NCBI RefSeq assembly: GCF_007362955.1
Contig: NZ_CP041696.1
Coordinates: forward strand, 744,001 to 808,000
Direction: 5' to 3'
DNA: 64,000 nucleotides
Source: Lysinibacillus fusiformis
GTDB taxonomy: Bacteria; Bacillota; Bacilli; Bacillales_A; Planococcaceae
Shown: piece by piece, positions 1-11,067 of the stretch
How the letters are laid out: every line of letters starts with the position of its first letter
Position numbering within the stretch: position 1 is the stretch's first letter
Notes under the pieces: model-generated
Told to the model about the DNA's origin: nothing
The model's database searches: none
Seen by the model: only the letters and a program-made list of their open reading frames with translations
Made by a program: the position numbers and the translations under genes

Positions 1-387
1 TTGGATTAATCCATCATCTAATAAAATAATTGAGTTTTGTTCAACATCTTCAATTAATCGATCGTAAGTGACAGAGAAACTTGCTTCTGTACCTTCAACC
101 TCAGTCATTGAAATATCAATAACTTGACCTGTTTTTAGATGTAGCTCGCCATTTTGCATGTTATGCGTACGAATCTCAGGTCCTTTTGTATCGAGTAAAA
201 TACCGACCGGTTTTCCTAACTTATCCGCTACTTCGCGAATTAAATTGATGCGCACTTCATGTTCTTCATGTGTGCCATGTGAAAAATTTAAGCGGGCTAC
301 GTTCATACCAGCCTCAATAAGTTTTTCTAAAGTTTCTGGTGATTCACTTGCTGGTCCAATTGTACATACGATTTTTGTTTTTCTCAT
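1..387 (-). CDS. pyk: Pyruvate kinase, N-terminal part (runs off the window)
   Basis: Pyruvate kinase transfers phosphate from phosphoenolpyruvate to ADP, the last step of glycolysis, in the cytosol. Only the first 129 codons are in the window. The translation begins [18 protein letters not shown] and continues with [10 protein letters not shown], the classic N-terminal barrel motif carrying the substrate-binding Arg and Asn, then [11 protein letters not shown]. The ATG at 385-387 was chosen because this is the usual pyruvate kinase N-terminus. It lies 26 bases downstream of pfkA on the same strand, the standard pfkA-pyk operon of Bacillales. The rest of the gene lies outside the window. Confidence 0.95.
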   Translation of the reverse strand, partial: MRKTKIVCTIGPASESPETLEKLIEAGMNVARLNFSHGTHEEHEVRINLIREVADKLGKPVGILLDTKGPEIRTHNMQNGELHLKTGQVIDISMTEVEGTEASFSVTYDRLIEDVEQNSIILLDDGLIQ

Positions 388-413
388 TATCTGCCCACTC
401 CGTTTTTGCGAAA

Positions 414-1397
<984 letters not shown>

Positions 1398-1600
1398 CTA
1401 TTATTATTCACATTAACACGAAAAAACAAACTATGTAAGGGTTCTGGAACGACAAAAACATAACTTTTACATAAAAAATGAAAAGAATGCGCTTTCACAC
1501 ACTCCTCTCATCAAAAAACATCTAAAATATACCATTTTTACAATAATACCTATGTATTATTGTAGTTTATAGACCTTCATAACTTAAAACCTAAATCGAG

Positions 1601-2557
1601 TTATTCTTCCGTATATTGTCCGATTTTTTTAAACTTTTCGTAACGGTCTTCAGTCAATTGTTCACCGTTTAAAGAATTTAATACCTTTAATGTGTCACTT
1701 ATACATTCTTTTAAATAGAGTGCCTGTTTGGCTACATTGCGATGCGCGCCACCCGTTACTTCTGGAACAATACCATCTATAACACCAAGTTCTTTTAAAT
1801 CCGGTGCCGTAATGCGCATTGCCTCTGCAGCTTGCTTCGCCAGGCTACCATCACGCCATAAAATCGATGCAGCTCCCTCAGGAGAAATTACCGAATATGT
1901 TGAGTTTTCTAGCATGAAGACACGGTTTGCTACACCCAATGCAAGTGCACCCCCGCTTCCGCCTTCTCCAATAACAATACTGATGACTGGTACTGTTAAG
2001 CCCGCCATTTCTACTAGATTACGAGCAATCGCCTCACTTTGACCTCGTTCTTCAGCCGCCTTACCAGGGTAAGCACCTTTCGTGTCAATAAAACAAATAA
2101 TTGGACGATTGAATTTCTCTGCCTGTTTCATTAAACGCAACGCTTTACGATAGCCTTCTGGATGAGGCATACCAAAATTGCGACGGATATTTTCCTTCGT
2201 GGACTTTCCTCGTTGATGTCCGATAATGGTTACTGGCTGTCCTTCGAAAAGGGCAATGCCCCCAAGAATAGCCGCATCGTCACCGAATGTACGATCTCCA
2301 TGTAGCTCAATGAAGTTTTCACACATTGCTTCGATGTATTGAAGCGTTGTTGGTCGTTCTGGGTGACGTGCCACTTGCACACGATCCCATGGTTTCATAT
2401 TTGCATAAATGGATTGCTCTAACTGCGTTAATCGTGTTTCTAGCTTTTCAATTTCGCCTGTCATATCTACATCTGCTTCAGCAGCTATGATTTTTAGTTC
2501 ATCAATTTTTTCTCGTAATTGTACAACTGGTTCCTCAAAGGCTAATGTTTTAGACAT
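1601..2557 (-). CDS. accA: Acetyl-CoA carboxylase carboxyltransferase subunit alpha
   Basis: AccA forms, with AccD, the carboxyltransferase that moves CO2 from carboxybiotin to acetyl-CoA to make malonyl-CoA for fatty acid synthesis. The 318 residues match the family length, with a coiled N-terminus (residues 10-55) and the crotonase-like carboxyltransferase fold containing [17 protein letters not shown]. The start is placed at the ATG at 2555-2557 ([10 protein letters not shown]), because AAAGGTGG lies 8 bases upstream; an alternative GTG at 2569 falls inside that Shine-Dalgarno sequence. It overlaps the end of accD by 8 bases, so the two subunits are probably translationally coupled. Confidence 0.97.
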   Translation of the reverse strand: MSKTLAFEEPVVQLREKIDELKIIAAEADVDMTGEIEKLETRLTQLEQSIYANMKPWDRVQVARHPERPTTLQYIEAMCENFIELHGDRTFGDDAAILGGIALFEGQPVTIIGHQRGKSTKENIRRNFGMPHPEGYRKALRLMKQAEKFNRPIICFIDTKGAYPGKAAEERGQSEAIARNLVEMAGLTVPVISIVIGEGGSGGALALGVANRVFMLENSTYSVISPEGAASILWRDGSLAKQAAEAMRITAPDLKELGVIDGIVPEVTGGAHRNVAKQALYLKECISDTLKVLNSLNGEQLTEDRYEKFKKIGQYTEE

Positions 2558-3407
2558 GTTGCACGCCACCTTTCGTATGCATTTTCACAAGCACTGCTAC
2601 TTGATTTCGTAATTCTTTACGATGAAAAATTGCATCAAGCTGTCCATGCTCTAATAAAAATTCTGCCGTTTGGAAATCGCTTGGTAGCTTTTCTCTAACA
2701 GTTTCTTCAATTACTCGGCGACCTGCAAAGCCAATTAGTGCTTGTGGTTCAGCAATATTAATATCACCAACAGAGGCAAAACTTGCAGAAACACCGCCTG
2801 TTGTTGGATGGGTTAAAATTGAAATAAATAAAAGCCCATGCTCACTATGACGCTTTAATGCTACACTTGTTTTTGCCATTTGCATCAACGATAGAACACC
2901 TTCTTGCATACGTGCACCGCCACTTGCTGTAAAAATAATAAACGGTCTACGTAATTCCGTTGCTTTTTCTACTGCACGTGTAATTTTTTCTCCAACTACA
3001 GAACCCATTGAACCCATACGGAAATGAGAATCCATAATTGCTACAACAATTTCTTCTCCGTCTAGTGTACCTAGACCAGTTAATACGGCCTCATTTAATC
3101 CTGTTTTTTGTTGGTCAGCAGTTATTTTCTCAACATAGGCAGGGAAACCAAGTGGATTAGTCGTTTGTAAATGGTCGTCCATTGACACAAATGAGCCCTC
3201 ATCTAAGAAATACGCTACACGTTCCCGTGCAGTCATTTTAAAATGATGCCCACATTTCGTACATACTTTATGATGCTTTTCTAATTCTTTCGTAAGTTGG
3301 ATATGACGGCACTCTGGACATTTTGTCATGAGTCCTTCTGGAAATGCCTTTTCCTGCCCATCCTGTTTCTTTTTTCGGTTGCCACTAAATAAATCGCGTA
3401 TTGCCAT
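2550..3407 (-). CDS. accD: Acetyl-CoA carboxylase carboxyltransferase subunit beta
   Basis: AccD is the zinc-containing beta subunit of the acetyl-CoA carboxylase carboxyltransferase. The 285-residue protein has an N-terminal four-cysteine zinc ribbon (CPEC at about residue 29, CTKC at about 51) followed by the crotonase-like domain with [12 protein letters not shown] and the [14 protein letters not shown] oxyanion region. It sits 30 bases downstream of a GntR/FadR-type regulator and overlaps accA, giving a likely regulator-accD-accA operon. Gene order and motifs leave little doubt about identity. Confidence 0.97.
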   Translation of the reverse strand: MAIRDLFSGNRKKKQDGQEKAFPEGLMTKCPECRHIQLTKELEKHHKVCTKCGHHFKMTARERVAYFLDEGSFVSMDDHLQTTNPLGFPAYVEKITADQQKTGLNEAVLTGLGTLDGEEIVVAIMDSHFRMGSMGSVVGEKITRAVEKATELRRPFIIFTASGGARMQEGVLSLMQMAKTSVALKRHSEHGLLFISILTHPTTGGVSASFASVGDINIAEPQALIGFAGRRVIEETVREKLPSDFQTAEFLLEHGQLDAIFHRKELRNQVAVLVKMHTKGGVQHV

Positions 3408-3437
3408 GTTTGACTCCCCCTTTGTTGTCTAAATGCT

Positions 3438-4070
3438 TTATACAGTACCCATCCACTGCTCGTAAGCTTGTAATGCCTCTTTTTCAAAGCCAAGCTGCAT
3501 CGATTTCAACATTGTTTGAATGATTATTTTTTCAGTTTCTGTTGAGTTTCGATTTAAACGGTCACCGTCATAAGCCGCTAATTGAAACCAGATTTTTAGT
3601 GCAAGGCGATTGCCTGTAGTAATTAATACTTCTCGCAAAACATCCCGACAATTTACTGCACCTTCTATTTCTAGTTTCACAAAAAAACTGTCCCACACTG
3701 GTAGTGTTCGCAGAATCTCTGTACAACTTATTACGCGGATAGCTTCCTTTTCATGAATTTGTCGCGTAAATTCGACATCTTTTTTTGATTTTTCATCTTC
3801 TAATATAAACATCGACAAGACCTCTACAAGCTGATGCTTATGGGTTGCGGCGAGAAAAGTACCTCCACCATGTCTCGTTTCAATTAGTCCTAGCAATTCT
3901 AAACTTCGAAGTGCCTCTCTCACAGAGGAACGACCGACACCTAGACGCTCTGAAAGGACTCGTTCAGAAGGTAGCTTCTCTCCAGCTTGAATTTTCTCCA
4001 AGCGAATAAGCTGACGCAACTGCTGAACGATTTCTAAAAATACTTTCTTTTGTTCGGTTTGTTTATCCAT
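3438..4070 (-). CDS. GntR-family transcriptional regulator, FadR type, upstream of accDA
   Basis: A 210-residue DNA-binding protein. Residues about 10-75 form the winged helix of the GntR family (LPSERVLSERLGVGRSSVRE, then ALRSLELLGLIETRHGGGTF), and the remaining alpha-helical part is the size and type of a FadR/FCD ligand-binding domain. Its place immediately ahead of accD and accA suggests that it controls malonyl-CoA synthesis, perhaps sensing an acyl-CoA or organic acid; that role is inferred, not shown. A perfect palindrome of FadR-operator type lies 19 bases upstream of the start, pointing to autoregulation of the whole unit. The B. subtilis accDA locus is not preceded by such a regulator as far as I recall. 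Confidence 0.85.
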   Translation of the reverse strand: MDKQTEQKKVFLEIVQQLRQLIRLEKIQAGEKLPSERVLSERLGVGRSSVREALRSLELLGLIETRHGGGTFLAATHKHQLVEVLSMFILEDEKSKKDVEFTRQIHEKEAIRVISCTEILRTLPVWDSFFVKLEIEGAVNCRDVLREVLITTGNRLALKIWFQLAAYDGDRLNRNSTETEKIIIQTMLKSMQLGFEKEALQAYEQWMGTV

Positions 4071-4088
4071 ACGATAACTCCCCTATCA

Positions 4089-4111
4089 AAAAAGTGGTCT
4101 GACCACTTTTT
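4089..4111. promoter_or_regulatory. Perfect 23-bp palindrome, probable FadR/GntR operator
   Basis: The core AAGTGGTCTGACCACTT is symmetrical around position 4100 and extends to 11 bases per arm. The TGGTCnGACCA centre matches the operator style of FadR-subfamily GntR regulators. It lies 19 bases upstream of the regulator's start codon. On the minus strand it could also fold as a 10-bp stem with a T run, so a terminator role cannot be excluded; dnaE already has its own terminator at 4154-4178, which makes the operator reading more likely. Confidence 0.65.
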
Positions 4112-4153
4112 AACGTTGACTCTAGCTTACAAAATAACTGTTTAAAAGTAAAG

Positions 4154-4178
4154 AAAAAACTGCATAAAAATTATGCAG
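4154..4178 (-). terminator. Intrinsic terminator after dnaE
   Basis: Inverted repeat CTGCATAA / TTATGCAG with a 3-base loop, followed on the minus strand by a run of six T. It lies 22 bases downstream of the dnaE stop codon. Confidence 0.8.
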
Positions 4179-4199
4179 CTTCTAAAATCTTGTTTAATT

Positions 4200-7100
4200 T
4201 CATATTTTTCTCGTCGTTTGCGCATGTTTTGCTTTCACTTGAGGTTTACCAAAACGCAGTTCCAGTGATCCTTCAATGTAAAGCAATGCATCCTCCAACA
4301 ACATTTCCTCGACTAACTGAAAAACCTGAGGGAACAATGTCACTGATACAGTACCAAATTCATCTTGGAGCTGAACAAAAGCCATTTGCTCCCCTTTTTT
4401 TGTGCGGATTTTTTTCACCTCTTCAATCAAGCCAATCAATTTTACATACGTGCCCTCACGCATATTTTTCAGCTCACGGCACGAAGCATTCACATCACGC
4501 CAAAATGCTCTTTCCTCAGTGACAGGATGTGCTGTTATATAAAAGCCCAGACTTTCTTTCTCGTGTTGCAATATTTCCTTTTGTGACATTGCTTGTGCCT
4601 CCATATACTTCGGTTTACCGAAGTCAAAAGCTGTAGCTGTTTCAAGATCAATATCCTCCGTTGGGCGCAAGAGCTCTGCTTGCTTCAGAGCCGCCTCTAA
4701 AGTCGTCAACAACACCGCACGATCCTTCCCTAAATAATCAAGTGCTCCAGCAAAAATTAAAGACTCCATCACTTTTGGTTTAAAATGCTGCGCACTTAAA
4801 GCAACCGCCATATCAAATAAATTATTAAAGGCATCTTGATTTGTTTTTCGTAAAGCTAGTATTTTCTCTATAAACGGTTGTGGCACGCCTTTAACGCCCG
4901 ATAAACTATAGCGAATACCACCATTTTCAACAGTAAAAAACTTTGTACTTTGCTGTAAAGAAGGTGGGTAAAATGGCATGCCTTTTTCCTTTGCTTCCAC
5001 GACAAGCTGCTGAATTTTATCCGCATTGCCAGTTGCATTCGATAATAACGCAGCATAGAAACTTTGGGGGAAATGCGCCTTTAAATAAGCCATATGATAA
5101 GAGATGATACTATAGGCCACCGCGTGACTTTTCGGAAATCCATAGTCCGCAAAGCGCACAATTAACGCATACACCTCTTCTGCAATGTTGCTATCAAAAC
5201 CTTGCTTATTCGCACCACTGACAAATGCGGCACGTTGCTGCTCTAGGACCTCACGTTTTTTCTTACTAACCGCACGGCGCAACAAATCAGCCTGTCCCAT
5301 TGTAAATCCAGCCATGACTGAAGCAATGCGCATAATTTGCTCCTGATAGACAATGACACCAAACGTCTCTTTCAAAATTGGTTCCAGTATCGGATGTGGC
5401 ATTATAACAGGTTCTTTACCTGCTTTTCGTCGTGCATAGACTGATATAAAATCCATCGGACCTGGACGATAAAGTGCATTGACAGCCACAATATCCAAAA
5501 AATGGGTCGGTTGAATATCACGTAATGCTTGTTTCATCCCTTCAGATTCTAATTGGAATATCCCCACCGTATCACCAATTTGTAATAGCTGAAATGTCTT
5601 CTCATCTTGCATTGGGATAAGATTGAATTCAATCCAAGGCCCTCCTGATTTATAAATTGACCAACGTATTTGTTCCAATATCGTTAAATTGCGTAAGCCT
5701 AAAAAGTCCATTTTCACTAGTCCTCTGTCCTCAACATCGCCCATTGGCCATTGCGTTAAATAAATACCATCATGCCCATTTTCAATCGGTACAGTATTCA
5801 CTAACGGTGTTGGTGATAGTACAATACCAGCCGCATGTGTAGAGGAATTTCTCGGTAAACCCTCAAGCTTTAATGCCACTTCATACCAACGACGATGGTA
5901 CTCACTTTCAGCCAGCCAACCTTGAAAATTCTGAGATTCTGCTACGGCTCTTTGTATCGTCATCCCTGGTTTATTAGGAATCATTTTCGAGATTTTTTCC
6001 AGTAATTCTGCCTCAAAACTAAAAACACGTGCTACGTCTCTGGCAACAGCTTTTGCAGACAATGTTCCAAAGGTAATGATTTGCGCTACATTTGCCTTAC
6101 CGTATTTTTGAGCGACGTATTGGATAACTGTTTGTCTTTTGCTATCAACAAAATCGATATCTATATCAGGTAATGTAACTCGATCAGGATTTAAAAAACG
6201 TTCAAATAATAAACCATATTCAAGTGGATCGACACGGGTTATGGATAAACTATAAGCAACAAGTGAGCTTGCAGATGAACCACGCCCTGGACCTGTTAAA
6301 ATATGTTTTTCTTTGGCGAAGCGCATAAAATCAGCAACGATTAAAAAATAATCCGCATAGCCCATCGAACAAATAACATCTAATTCATAATGAAGTCGTT
6401 CGCGATAAGGTGTTGGTATTTCGTCCTGTTGTAGGTGTACAGCAAGTCCTGAAAAAGCTTCTTTTATAAGTAAACTTTCAGCTGTTTCATCCGCTGGTAC
6501 AGGATATTTTGGCATTTGGACATGGACCTCTGGAATTTTCGCGCTACAGCTTGCGAGCATCATCGAACTTGCTTCAAGCCATTCTGGACGATCTCCAAAC
6601 CATGCATGCCACTCTTCACTAGTTGGTACAAAATGCCCTTGTAAATGGGCCGTTAACATTGTATCACCGAGCTTTTCTCCTTGATCAATAGCTCTGGCAA
6701 CCTCAAAGGCAAAATGATCTTCTGGGCGTAAAAAGTAGCTTTCCTGTGTTGCAACAATTCTTATGTTTTCAGCCTCACACCATAATGAAATAGCTGTTTC
6801 CTTTTCTGAAACAATACCTGCTGGTCTCGCAATACCTACATAAAAACGCTCTGCAAAGACATGATGTAGCGCACTCACAACCATCGTCCATTCATCTAAC
6901 TCCGTTGAGCTATCTGCACGAAGCATTGCCAAACAGCCCGCCGAATAGCCTTCAAGCCATTTCCAAGGTAATACTTCGTTTTCTTTTATTGAAACGGCAC
7001 TACTAATCTTTAATAGATGTTGGTAGCCTTCTTGTGTCTGTGCATACAAAACAACAGGAATCACAGTTTCCTGCCACTGCACATTCACTGTTAGCCCTAA

Positions 7101-7283
7101 AACAGCATGGATACTCGCCTGCTGCATTGCTTTACAAAAAGGCAAAAGCCCGTACAACTTCGAATTGACGATTGCACAGGCCTGTGTATTTTGCTCTTGT
7201 AAAAAAGGGATCAATTGCTCAAGTCGAATCGTACTTTTCAATAAATCCGCGCTCGTATGCATTTGTGTATACACATGTGTCAA
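4200..7283 (-). CDS. dnaE: DNA polymerase III subunit alpha, DnaE
   Basis: DnaE is the error-prone replicative polymerase of Firmicutes that extends primers on the lagging strand before PolC takes over. The 1027 residues are somewhat shorter than the roughly 1115 of B. subtilis. Order of parts: N-terminal PHP domain (degenerate, THVYTQMHTSADLL in place of a metal-binding HxH), the palm with GPGRGSSASSLVAYSL and the catalytic aspartates in LPDIDIDF, thumb and fingers, helix-hairpin-helix, and a C-terminal OB fold (TYVKLIGLIEEVKKIRTKKGE). The start is a TTG at 7281-7283: GAAAGGAAGGGG lies just upstream and the alignment with known DnaE N-termini begins there. nrnA lies 31 bases upstream. Confidence 0.95.
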   Translation of the reverse strand: MTHVYTQMHTSADLLKSTIRLEQLIPFLQEQNTQACAIVNSKLYGLLPFCKAMQQASIHAVLGLTVNVQWQETVIPVVLYAQTQEGYQHLLKISSAVSIKENEVLPWKWLEGYSAGCLAMLRADSSTELDEWTMVVSALHHVFAERFYVGIARPAGIVSEKETAISLWCEAENIRIVATQESYFLRPEDHFAFEVARAIDQGEKLGDTMLTAHLQGHFVPTSEEWHAWFGDRPEWLEASSMMLASCSAKIPEVHVQMPKYPVPADETAESLLIKEAFSGLAVHLQQDEIPTPYRERLHYELDVICSMGYADYFLIVADFMRFAKEKHILTGPGRGSSASSLVAYSLSITRVDPLEYGLLFERFLNPDRVTLPDIDIDFVDSKRQTVIQYVAQKYGKANVAQIITFGTLSAKAVARDVARVFSFEAELLEKISKMIPNKPGMTIQRAVAESQNFQGWLAESEYHRRWYEVALKLEGLPRNSSTHAAGIVLSPTPLVNTVPIENGHDGIYLTQWPMGDVEDRGLVKMDFLGLRNLTILEQIRWSIYKSGGPWIEFNLIPMQDEKTFQLLQIGDTVGIFQLESEGMKQALRDIQPTHFLDIVAVNALYRPGPMDFISVYARRKAGKEPVIMPHPILEPILKETFGVIVYQEQIMRIASVMAGFTMGQADLLRRAVSKKKREVLEQQRAAFVSGANKQGFDSNIAEEVYALIVRFADYGFPKSHAVAYSIISYHMAYLKAHFPQSFYAALLSNATGNADKIQQLVVEAKEKGMPFYPPSLQQSTKFFTVENGGIRYSLSGVKGVPQPFIEKILALRKTNQDAFNNLFDMAVALSAQHFKPKVMESLIFAGALDYLGKDRAVLLTTLEAALKQAELLRPTEDIDLETATAFDFGKPKYMEAQAMSQKEILQHEKESLGFYITAHPVTEERAFWRDVNASCRELKNMREGTYVKLIGLIEEVKKIRTKKGEQMAFVQLQDEFGTVSVTLFPQVFQLVEEMLLEDALLYIEGSLELRFGKPQVKAKHAQTTRKI

Positions 7284-7314
7284 AAGAACCCCTTCCTTTC
7301 ATTATTATTAATTA

Positions 7315-8256
7315 TTAATATGCCTGACAGATTTCCTGTAAACGTTTTGTAACGCTGTCCGCCTCTTCCCAAGAATACGCTGTTGCACCTGAAGCAAGCG
7401 GATGTCCACCACCATTAAATTCCTTAGCCAATGTATTAATAATTGGACCTTTTGAACGTAAACGTACGCGAATTTGACTGTGTTCTTCAATAAATACTAC
7501 CCAGGCACAGATCCCCTTTACACTTCCAAGACAGCCTACTAAAAGTGATGCTTCTGATGGCACCACATTATACTCTGCAAGTAATTCCTTGGTAAGCTTG
7601 ACGTAAGCTGCACCGTTTTCATCCATTTGGAAGTGCTGATAAATATAGCCTTGTAAATTTAATAGTTTACGCTCCATTTCATACATACCATCGAAGATTT
7701 GATTTCGATCAAAATCATATGTAATGAGCTCGCCAGCAATTTTAAAGGTTTTTACAGTTGTGCTCGGGAATTGGAAGCGACCAGTATCACCAACAATTCC
7801 ACCAAATAATAATCTTGCTGCTGCATCAGATAGGGTCCAGTTAGCTACTTCTTTGCCTTCCTCAAAAAGCTCATAAATCATTTCACTGCATGAACTCGCT
7901 GTCGTATCAACCCACAGTAAGTCACCATACACATCATCATTCGGATGATGATCAATTTTAATGACCATCTTGCCTTTCGTGTAGCGTTGATCATCTACTC
8001 GTTCAGTGTTCGCGGTATCCGTCACAATGACTAGTGCATCTTTATAGACATCGTCTTCAATTTGATCTGGCATTGCTAAAAACGACAAGGACGTATCGTG
8101 TTCACCCACTGCGTATACTTTCTTTTCTGGGTAATTCGCTAAAAGTAGCTCCTTCAAGCCAATTTGCGACCCATATGCATCGGGATCAGGGCGTACATGT
8201 CGATGAATAACGATAGTTTCATATGAAGCAATTGTGTCAATGATTTGTCTTTTCAA
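7315..8256 (-). CDS. nrnA: Bifunctional oligoribonuclease/PAP phosphatase NrnA
   Basis: NrnA degrades 2-5 nt RNAs to mononucleotides and dephosphorylates 3'-phosphoadenosine 5'-phosphate. It is a DHH/DHHA1 phosphoesterase: RHVRPDPDAYGSQ and the DHH motif IDHHPND bind Mn2+, VGDTGRF follows, and the C-terminal DHHA1 motif is NGGGHPLASGA. Starting at the TTG at 8254-8256 (LKRQIIDTIASYE) gives 313 residues, equal to B. subtilis NrnA, with GGAGG 8 bases ahead; a longer reading to 8295 lacks such a site. It lies upstream of dnaE on the same strand and is probably co-transcribed with it. Confidence 0.95.
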   Translation of the reverse strand: MKRQIIDTIASYETIVIHRHVRPDPDAYGSQIGLKELLLANYPEKKVYAVGEHDTSLSFLAMPDQIEDDVYKDALVIVTDTANTERVDDQRYTKGKMVIKIDHHPNDDVYGDLLWVDTTASSCSEMIYELFEEGKEVANWTLSDAAARLLFGGIVGDTGRFQFPSTTVKTFKIAGELITYDFDRNQIFDGMYEMERKLLNLQGYIYQHFQMDENGAAYVKLTKELLAEYNVVPSEASLLVGCLGSVKGICAWVVFIEEHSQIRVRLRSKGPIINTLAKEFNGGGHPLASGATAYSWEEADSVTKRLQEICQAY

Positions 8257-8346
8257 AATTGTTTCCTCCAAAATGATAGTAATAACCGTTAGCATTTTTC
8301 TTAAATTATCGTTACAATAATGACTAGCTATGCTAGGAGGTTTACT

Positions 8347-8652
8347 ATGCTCAATTTAATTTTTGTGTTTGCGATTATCATATCGTTTGTATTTTATTTT
8401 TATTTTAAAACTAGACAGATTCGTTCTACGTTACCAATCGCTAAAAATTGGTATAAAAGCAAAGCAAACGTAGGACTAGGCGCATTTATCTTATTATTCG
8501 CCTTAAACCAAGCGTATTTATTCCCTAGTACGTATACTTTTATTATTGTAGCAATTCTTGTCGTTTTAGGCATCTTTGTTATTTTAGAGAATGTTAAAAA
8601 GGTTCGTCACTATGGGCAATATGTGAAAGAAGAATTCCGCATTAACCAATAA
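8347..8652 (+). CDS. ytpI: YtpI-family membrane protein
   Basis: A 101-residue protein with three hydrophobic segments (about residues 1-18, 41-58 and 63-82) and a basic C-terminal tail. Length, sequence style and place next to nrnA and ytoI match YtpI of B. subtilis, whose function is unknown. The start ATG at 8347 is chosen because AGGAGG at 8335-8340 ends 6 bases before it; an upstream in-frame ATG at 8320 has no such site. It is transcribed divergently from nrnA and convergently with ytoI, with a bidirectional-looking terminator between. Confidence 0.85.
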   Translation: MLNLIFVFAIIISFVFYFYFKTRQIRSTLPIAKNWYKSKANVGLGAFILLFALNQAYLFPSTYTFIIVAILVVLGIFVILENVKKVRHYGQYVKEEFRINQ

Positions 8653-8749
8653 GTAATCACTTAATCGGACATTAACCAGAGTCTGATTTCTACTTATTAT
8701 TCGTGTTAAGATGGAGTTAGTACCCATAGAATCTCGGTGAAGTCATAAA

Positions 8750-8787
8750 GGGATGACCTAGTAATTGCGCTAGACCATCCCTTTTTT
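8750..8787 (+). terminator. Intrinsic terminator between ytpI and ytoI
   Basis: GGGATG...CATCCC stem with an inner CTAG/CTAG extension, followed by a T run on the plus strand. It sits between two convergent genes and may stop both. Confidence 0.8.
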
Positions 8788-8793
8788 GTTTGT

Positions 8794-10101
8794 TTAACGC
8801 TCCAATAATTGGAACATCATCATTGCTTTACCGACAAGCACTTGATGATTAAATACTTCGAAGTCCATTTTAACGAACTTACGACTCATATCTAATATTC
8901 GAGGTTTAACAGTAAGCGTGCTTTCCATTTGCACAGGCTTGATGAAATAAATGGTCATGTTTTCTGCCACTGCATCTCCACGTTTACGACGCTTCAATGC
9001 AAATGAACCAACCTCAGCAAGTAGAGTTGTAAATGCTCCGTAAGAAATCGCTCCATATTGGTTTGTCATTTGCGGTGTCACTTTAAACTCCACGATTAAA
9101 TCCTCATCGCCAAGTACCTTCATCTCATTCTTTACTAAATCATCAATTGTCTCTCCGTGCTGAGGTTGACGTTGTGCAAGTTGTAATGCCTTTAGTACAT
9201 CTTGACGACTAATAACTCCTTGTAAAACATTATCATCATTCACAATCGGCAGTAGGTCAATGCCTTCCCAAATCATACGGTGTCCTGCTGAAGCAACACT
9301 CATTTTCATAGACCCCGCAATTGGGTTTTTCGTCATGACCTTTTCAATAAGCTCGTCTTCTTCCCGACCAATAACGTCTTTTACCGTTACCATACCGACC
9401 AGCTTATTATTCATTGTTACGACAGGGAATGCACCATGCGTCGTACGCTCGTTCAGCTTATGGAAATGATGTATTGTTGCATCATTTCGAAGCACAGATG
9501 TATCCGTCATAGGAACATAAATGTCCTCAATAAATAATATATCTTTTTTGATTAACTGGTCATAAATTGCTCGGTTAATCATTGTCGCTACTGTAAAAGT
9601 ATCGTAGCTCGTTGAAATGATCGGTAAATCTAATGAATCAGCTAGCTGTTTGTTATCCTCTGTTGTATCAAAACCACCTGTGATTAATACCGCAGCACCT
9701 GCTCGTAGCGCATTTTCATGTGCTCTAATACGGTTACCTACGATGAGTAAGCTACCTGCATCCGTATATCGCATCATGTCTTCTAATTGCATCGCACCAA
9801 TAACAAATTTTGTTAATGTTTTATGTAGACCCGATTTACCACCTAAGACTTGGCCATCTACAATATTAACAATTTCTGCAAAAGTTAATCGCTCGATGTT
9901 TTCTTTCTTTTTCTTTTCAATACGAATCGTACCAACACGTTCAATGGAACTCACTAAACGACGATTTTCCGCTTCTTTAATCGCACGGTAAGCCGTTCCT
10001 TCACTCACTTGCATTTCTTTTGCAATTTGACGTACTGAAATTTTATCGCCCACGGGTAGTGACTCGATGTATTGTAAAATCTTCTCATGTTTTGTAGACA
10101 A
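8794..10101 (-). CDS. ytoI: YtoI: HTH-DRTGG-CBS-hotdog protein
   Basis: A 435-residue cytosolic protein with four parts: an N-terminal winged helix (ISVRQIAKEMQVSEGTAYRAIKE, residues about 20-45), a DRTGG domain (about 70-185), two CBS repeats (about 195-310; MTKNPIAGSMKMS and VISRQDVLK) and a C-terminal hotdog thioesterase fold (about 325-432). This arrangement is that of YtoI of B. subtilis and suggests a nucleotide-sensing regulator, but its ligand and targets are not known. The start is a TTG at 10099-10101, preceded by AGGTGAT. The gene lies alone between convergent ytpI and upstream ytkL. Confidence 0.9.
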   Translation of the reverse strand: MSTKHEKILQYIESLPVGDKISVRQIAKEMQVSEGTAYRAIKEAENRRLVSSIERVGTIRIEKKKKENIERLTFAEIVNIVDGQVLGGKSGLHKTLTKFVIGAMQLEDMMRYTDAGSLLIVGNRIRAHENALRAGAAVLITGGFDTTEDNKQLADSLDLPIISTSYDTFTVATMINRAIYDQLIKKDILFIEDIYVPMTDTSVLRNDATIHHFHKLNERTTHGAFPVVTMNNKLVGMVTVKDVIGREEDELIEKVMTKNPIAGSMKMSVASAGHRMIWEGIDLLPIVNDDNVLQGVISRQDVLKALQLAQRQPQHGETIDDLVKNEMKVLGDEDLIVEFKVTPQMTNQYGAISYGAFTTLLAEVGSFALKRRKRGDAVAENMTIYFIKPVQMESTLTVKPRILDMSRKFVKMDFEVFNHQVLVGKAMMMFQLLER

Positions 10102-10254
10102 AATATCACCTATTTCTCAAGCAATCAATTCTGCTCTTAGTGTACCATATTTTTTATGAAAATATTGAGTATAATGTGGTGAAATTGTTTCACTTAGCCC
10201 ATCGTTTCAACTACGCACGTGGCATCAATCTATATAGTACAGTGATGTCACAGA

Positions 10255-10938
10255 TTAGGAACAGTTTACTTTTTCACCCGCTTTTAAAATTTGAACCTCC
10301 GCATTCTGAACTAAATCTGCAAAAAGTTGAGGATTCTGTTCGATAGGAGGGAATGTATTATAATGCACTGGTACGACAATTTTTGGCTTTAAGAACGAAA
10401 CGGCATAAGCCGCATCCTCTGGCCCCATTGTAAAATTGTCCCCAATTGGTAAAAACGCTATATCAATAGGATGTCGTTCACCTATTAGTTTCATATCGCT
10501 AAATAATGCCGTATCACCTGCATGATAAATCGTTAGACCTTCGATAAATAGTAAAATTCCCGCTGGCATACCCATATAAATAATTTCATTATTCTCTGTT
10601 GTATATGAGGAGCCATGGAAAGCTTGCGTAAATTTCACTTTTCCAAAATCAAAATCTCTGGCACCGCCAATATGCATCGGATGCGCTTTTACGCCTTGCC
10701 ATGAAATCCAGTTTGCCAGCTCATATGGTGCAATGACAAGTGCATCCTTTTTCTTGGCCAGCTCCACTGTATCACCTACATGGTCATTATGCCCATGTGT
10801 AAGTAAAATAATATCCGGTGCCTCTTCAGCTACCTTTAAATCAGTTTGTCCATTTCCATTAATAAAAGGATCAATTAATATCGTCTTGTCATTTGTCTGA
10901 ATTTTGACTACAGAATGTCCATGATAACTTATTTCCAT
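10255..10938 (-). CDS. ytkL: Metallo-beta-lactamase-fold hydrolase YtkL (UPF0173)
   Basis: A 227-residue metal-dependent hydrolase of unknown substrate, the same length as B. subtilis YtkL. The zinc motif HGHNDHVGD (residues about 47-55), a further metal Asp/His pair around [11 protein letters not shown], and the C-terminal [10 protein letters not shown] are intact, so it should be catalytically competent. AAGGAGGAA precedes the ATG by 7 bases. It is divergent from the neighbouring M24 peptidase, with about 130 bases between for both promoters. Confidence 0.92.
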   Translation of the reverse strand: MEISYHGHSVVKIQTNDKTILIDPFINGNGQTDLKVAEEAPDIILLTHGHNDHVGDTVELAKKKDALVIAPYELANWISWQGVKAHPMHIGGARDFDFGKVKFTQAFHGSSYTTENNEIIYMGMPAGILLFIEGLTIYHAGDTALFSDMKLIGERHPIDIAFLPIGDNFTMGPEDAAYAVSFLKPKIVVPVHYNTFPPIEQNPQLFADLVQNAEVQILKAGEKVNCS

Positions 10939-11067
10939 TTGTCATTCCTCCTTGCATTACATTTTTTGCTCCCTCATTTTAATTCGCTACCCATGCGCTT
11001 TTTCCCTTTTTTTGATATGCTTGTTTAGGATAAAAACTATATAGAGCACTATGAGGAGGAAATGATT

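Noticed and set aside
4190-4586. Plus-strand open frames opposite the end of dnaE
   Set aside because: They lie antisense to the OB-fold end of dnaE, lack ribosome binding sites and show no protein-like conservation.
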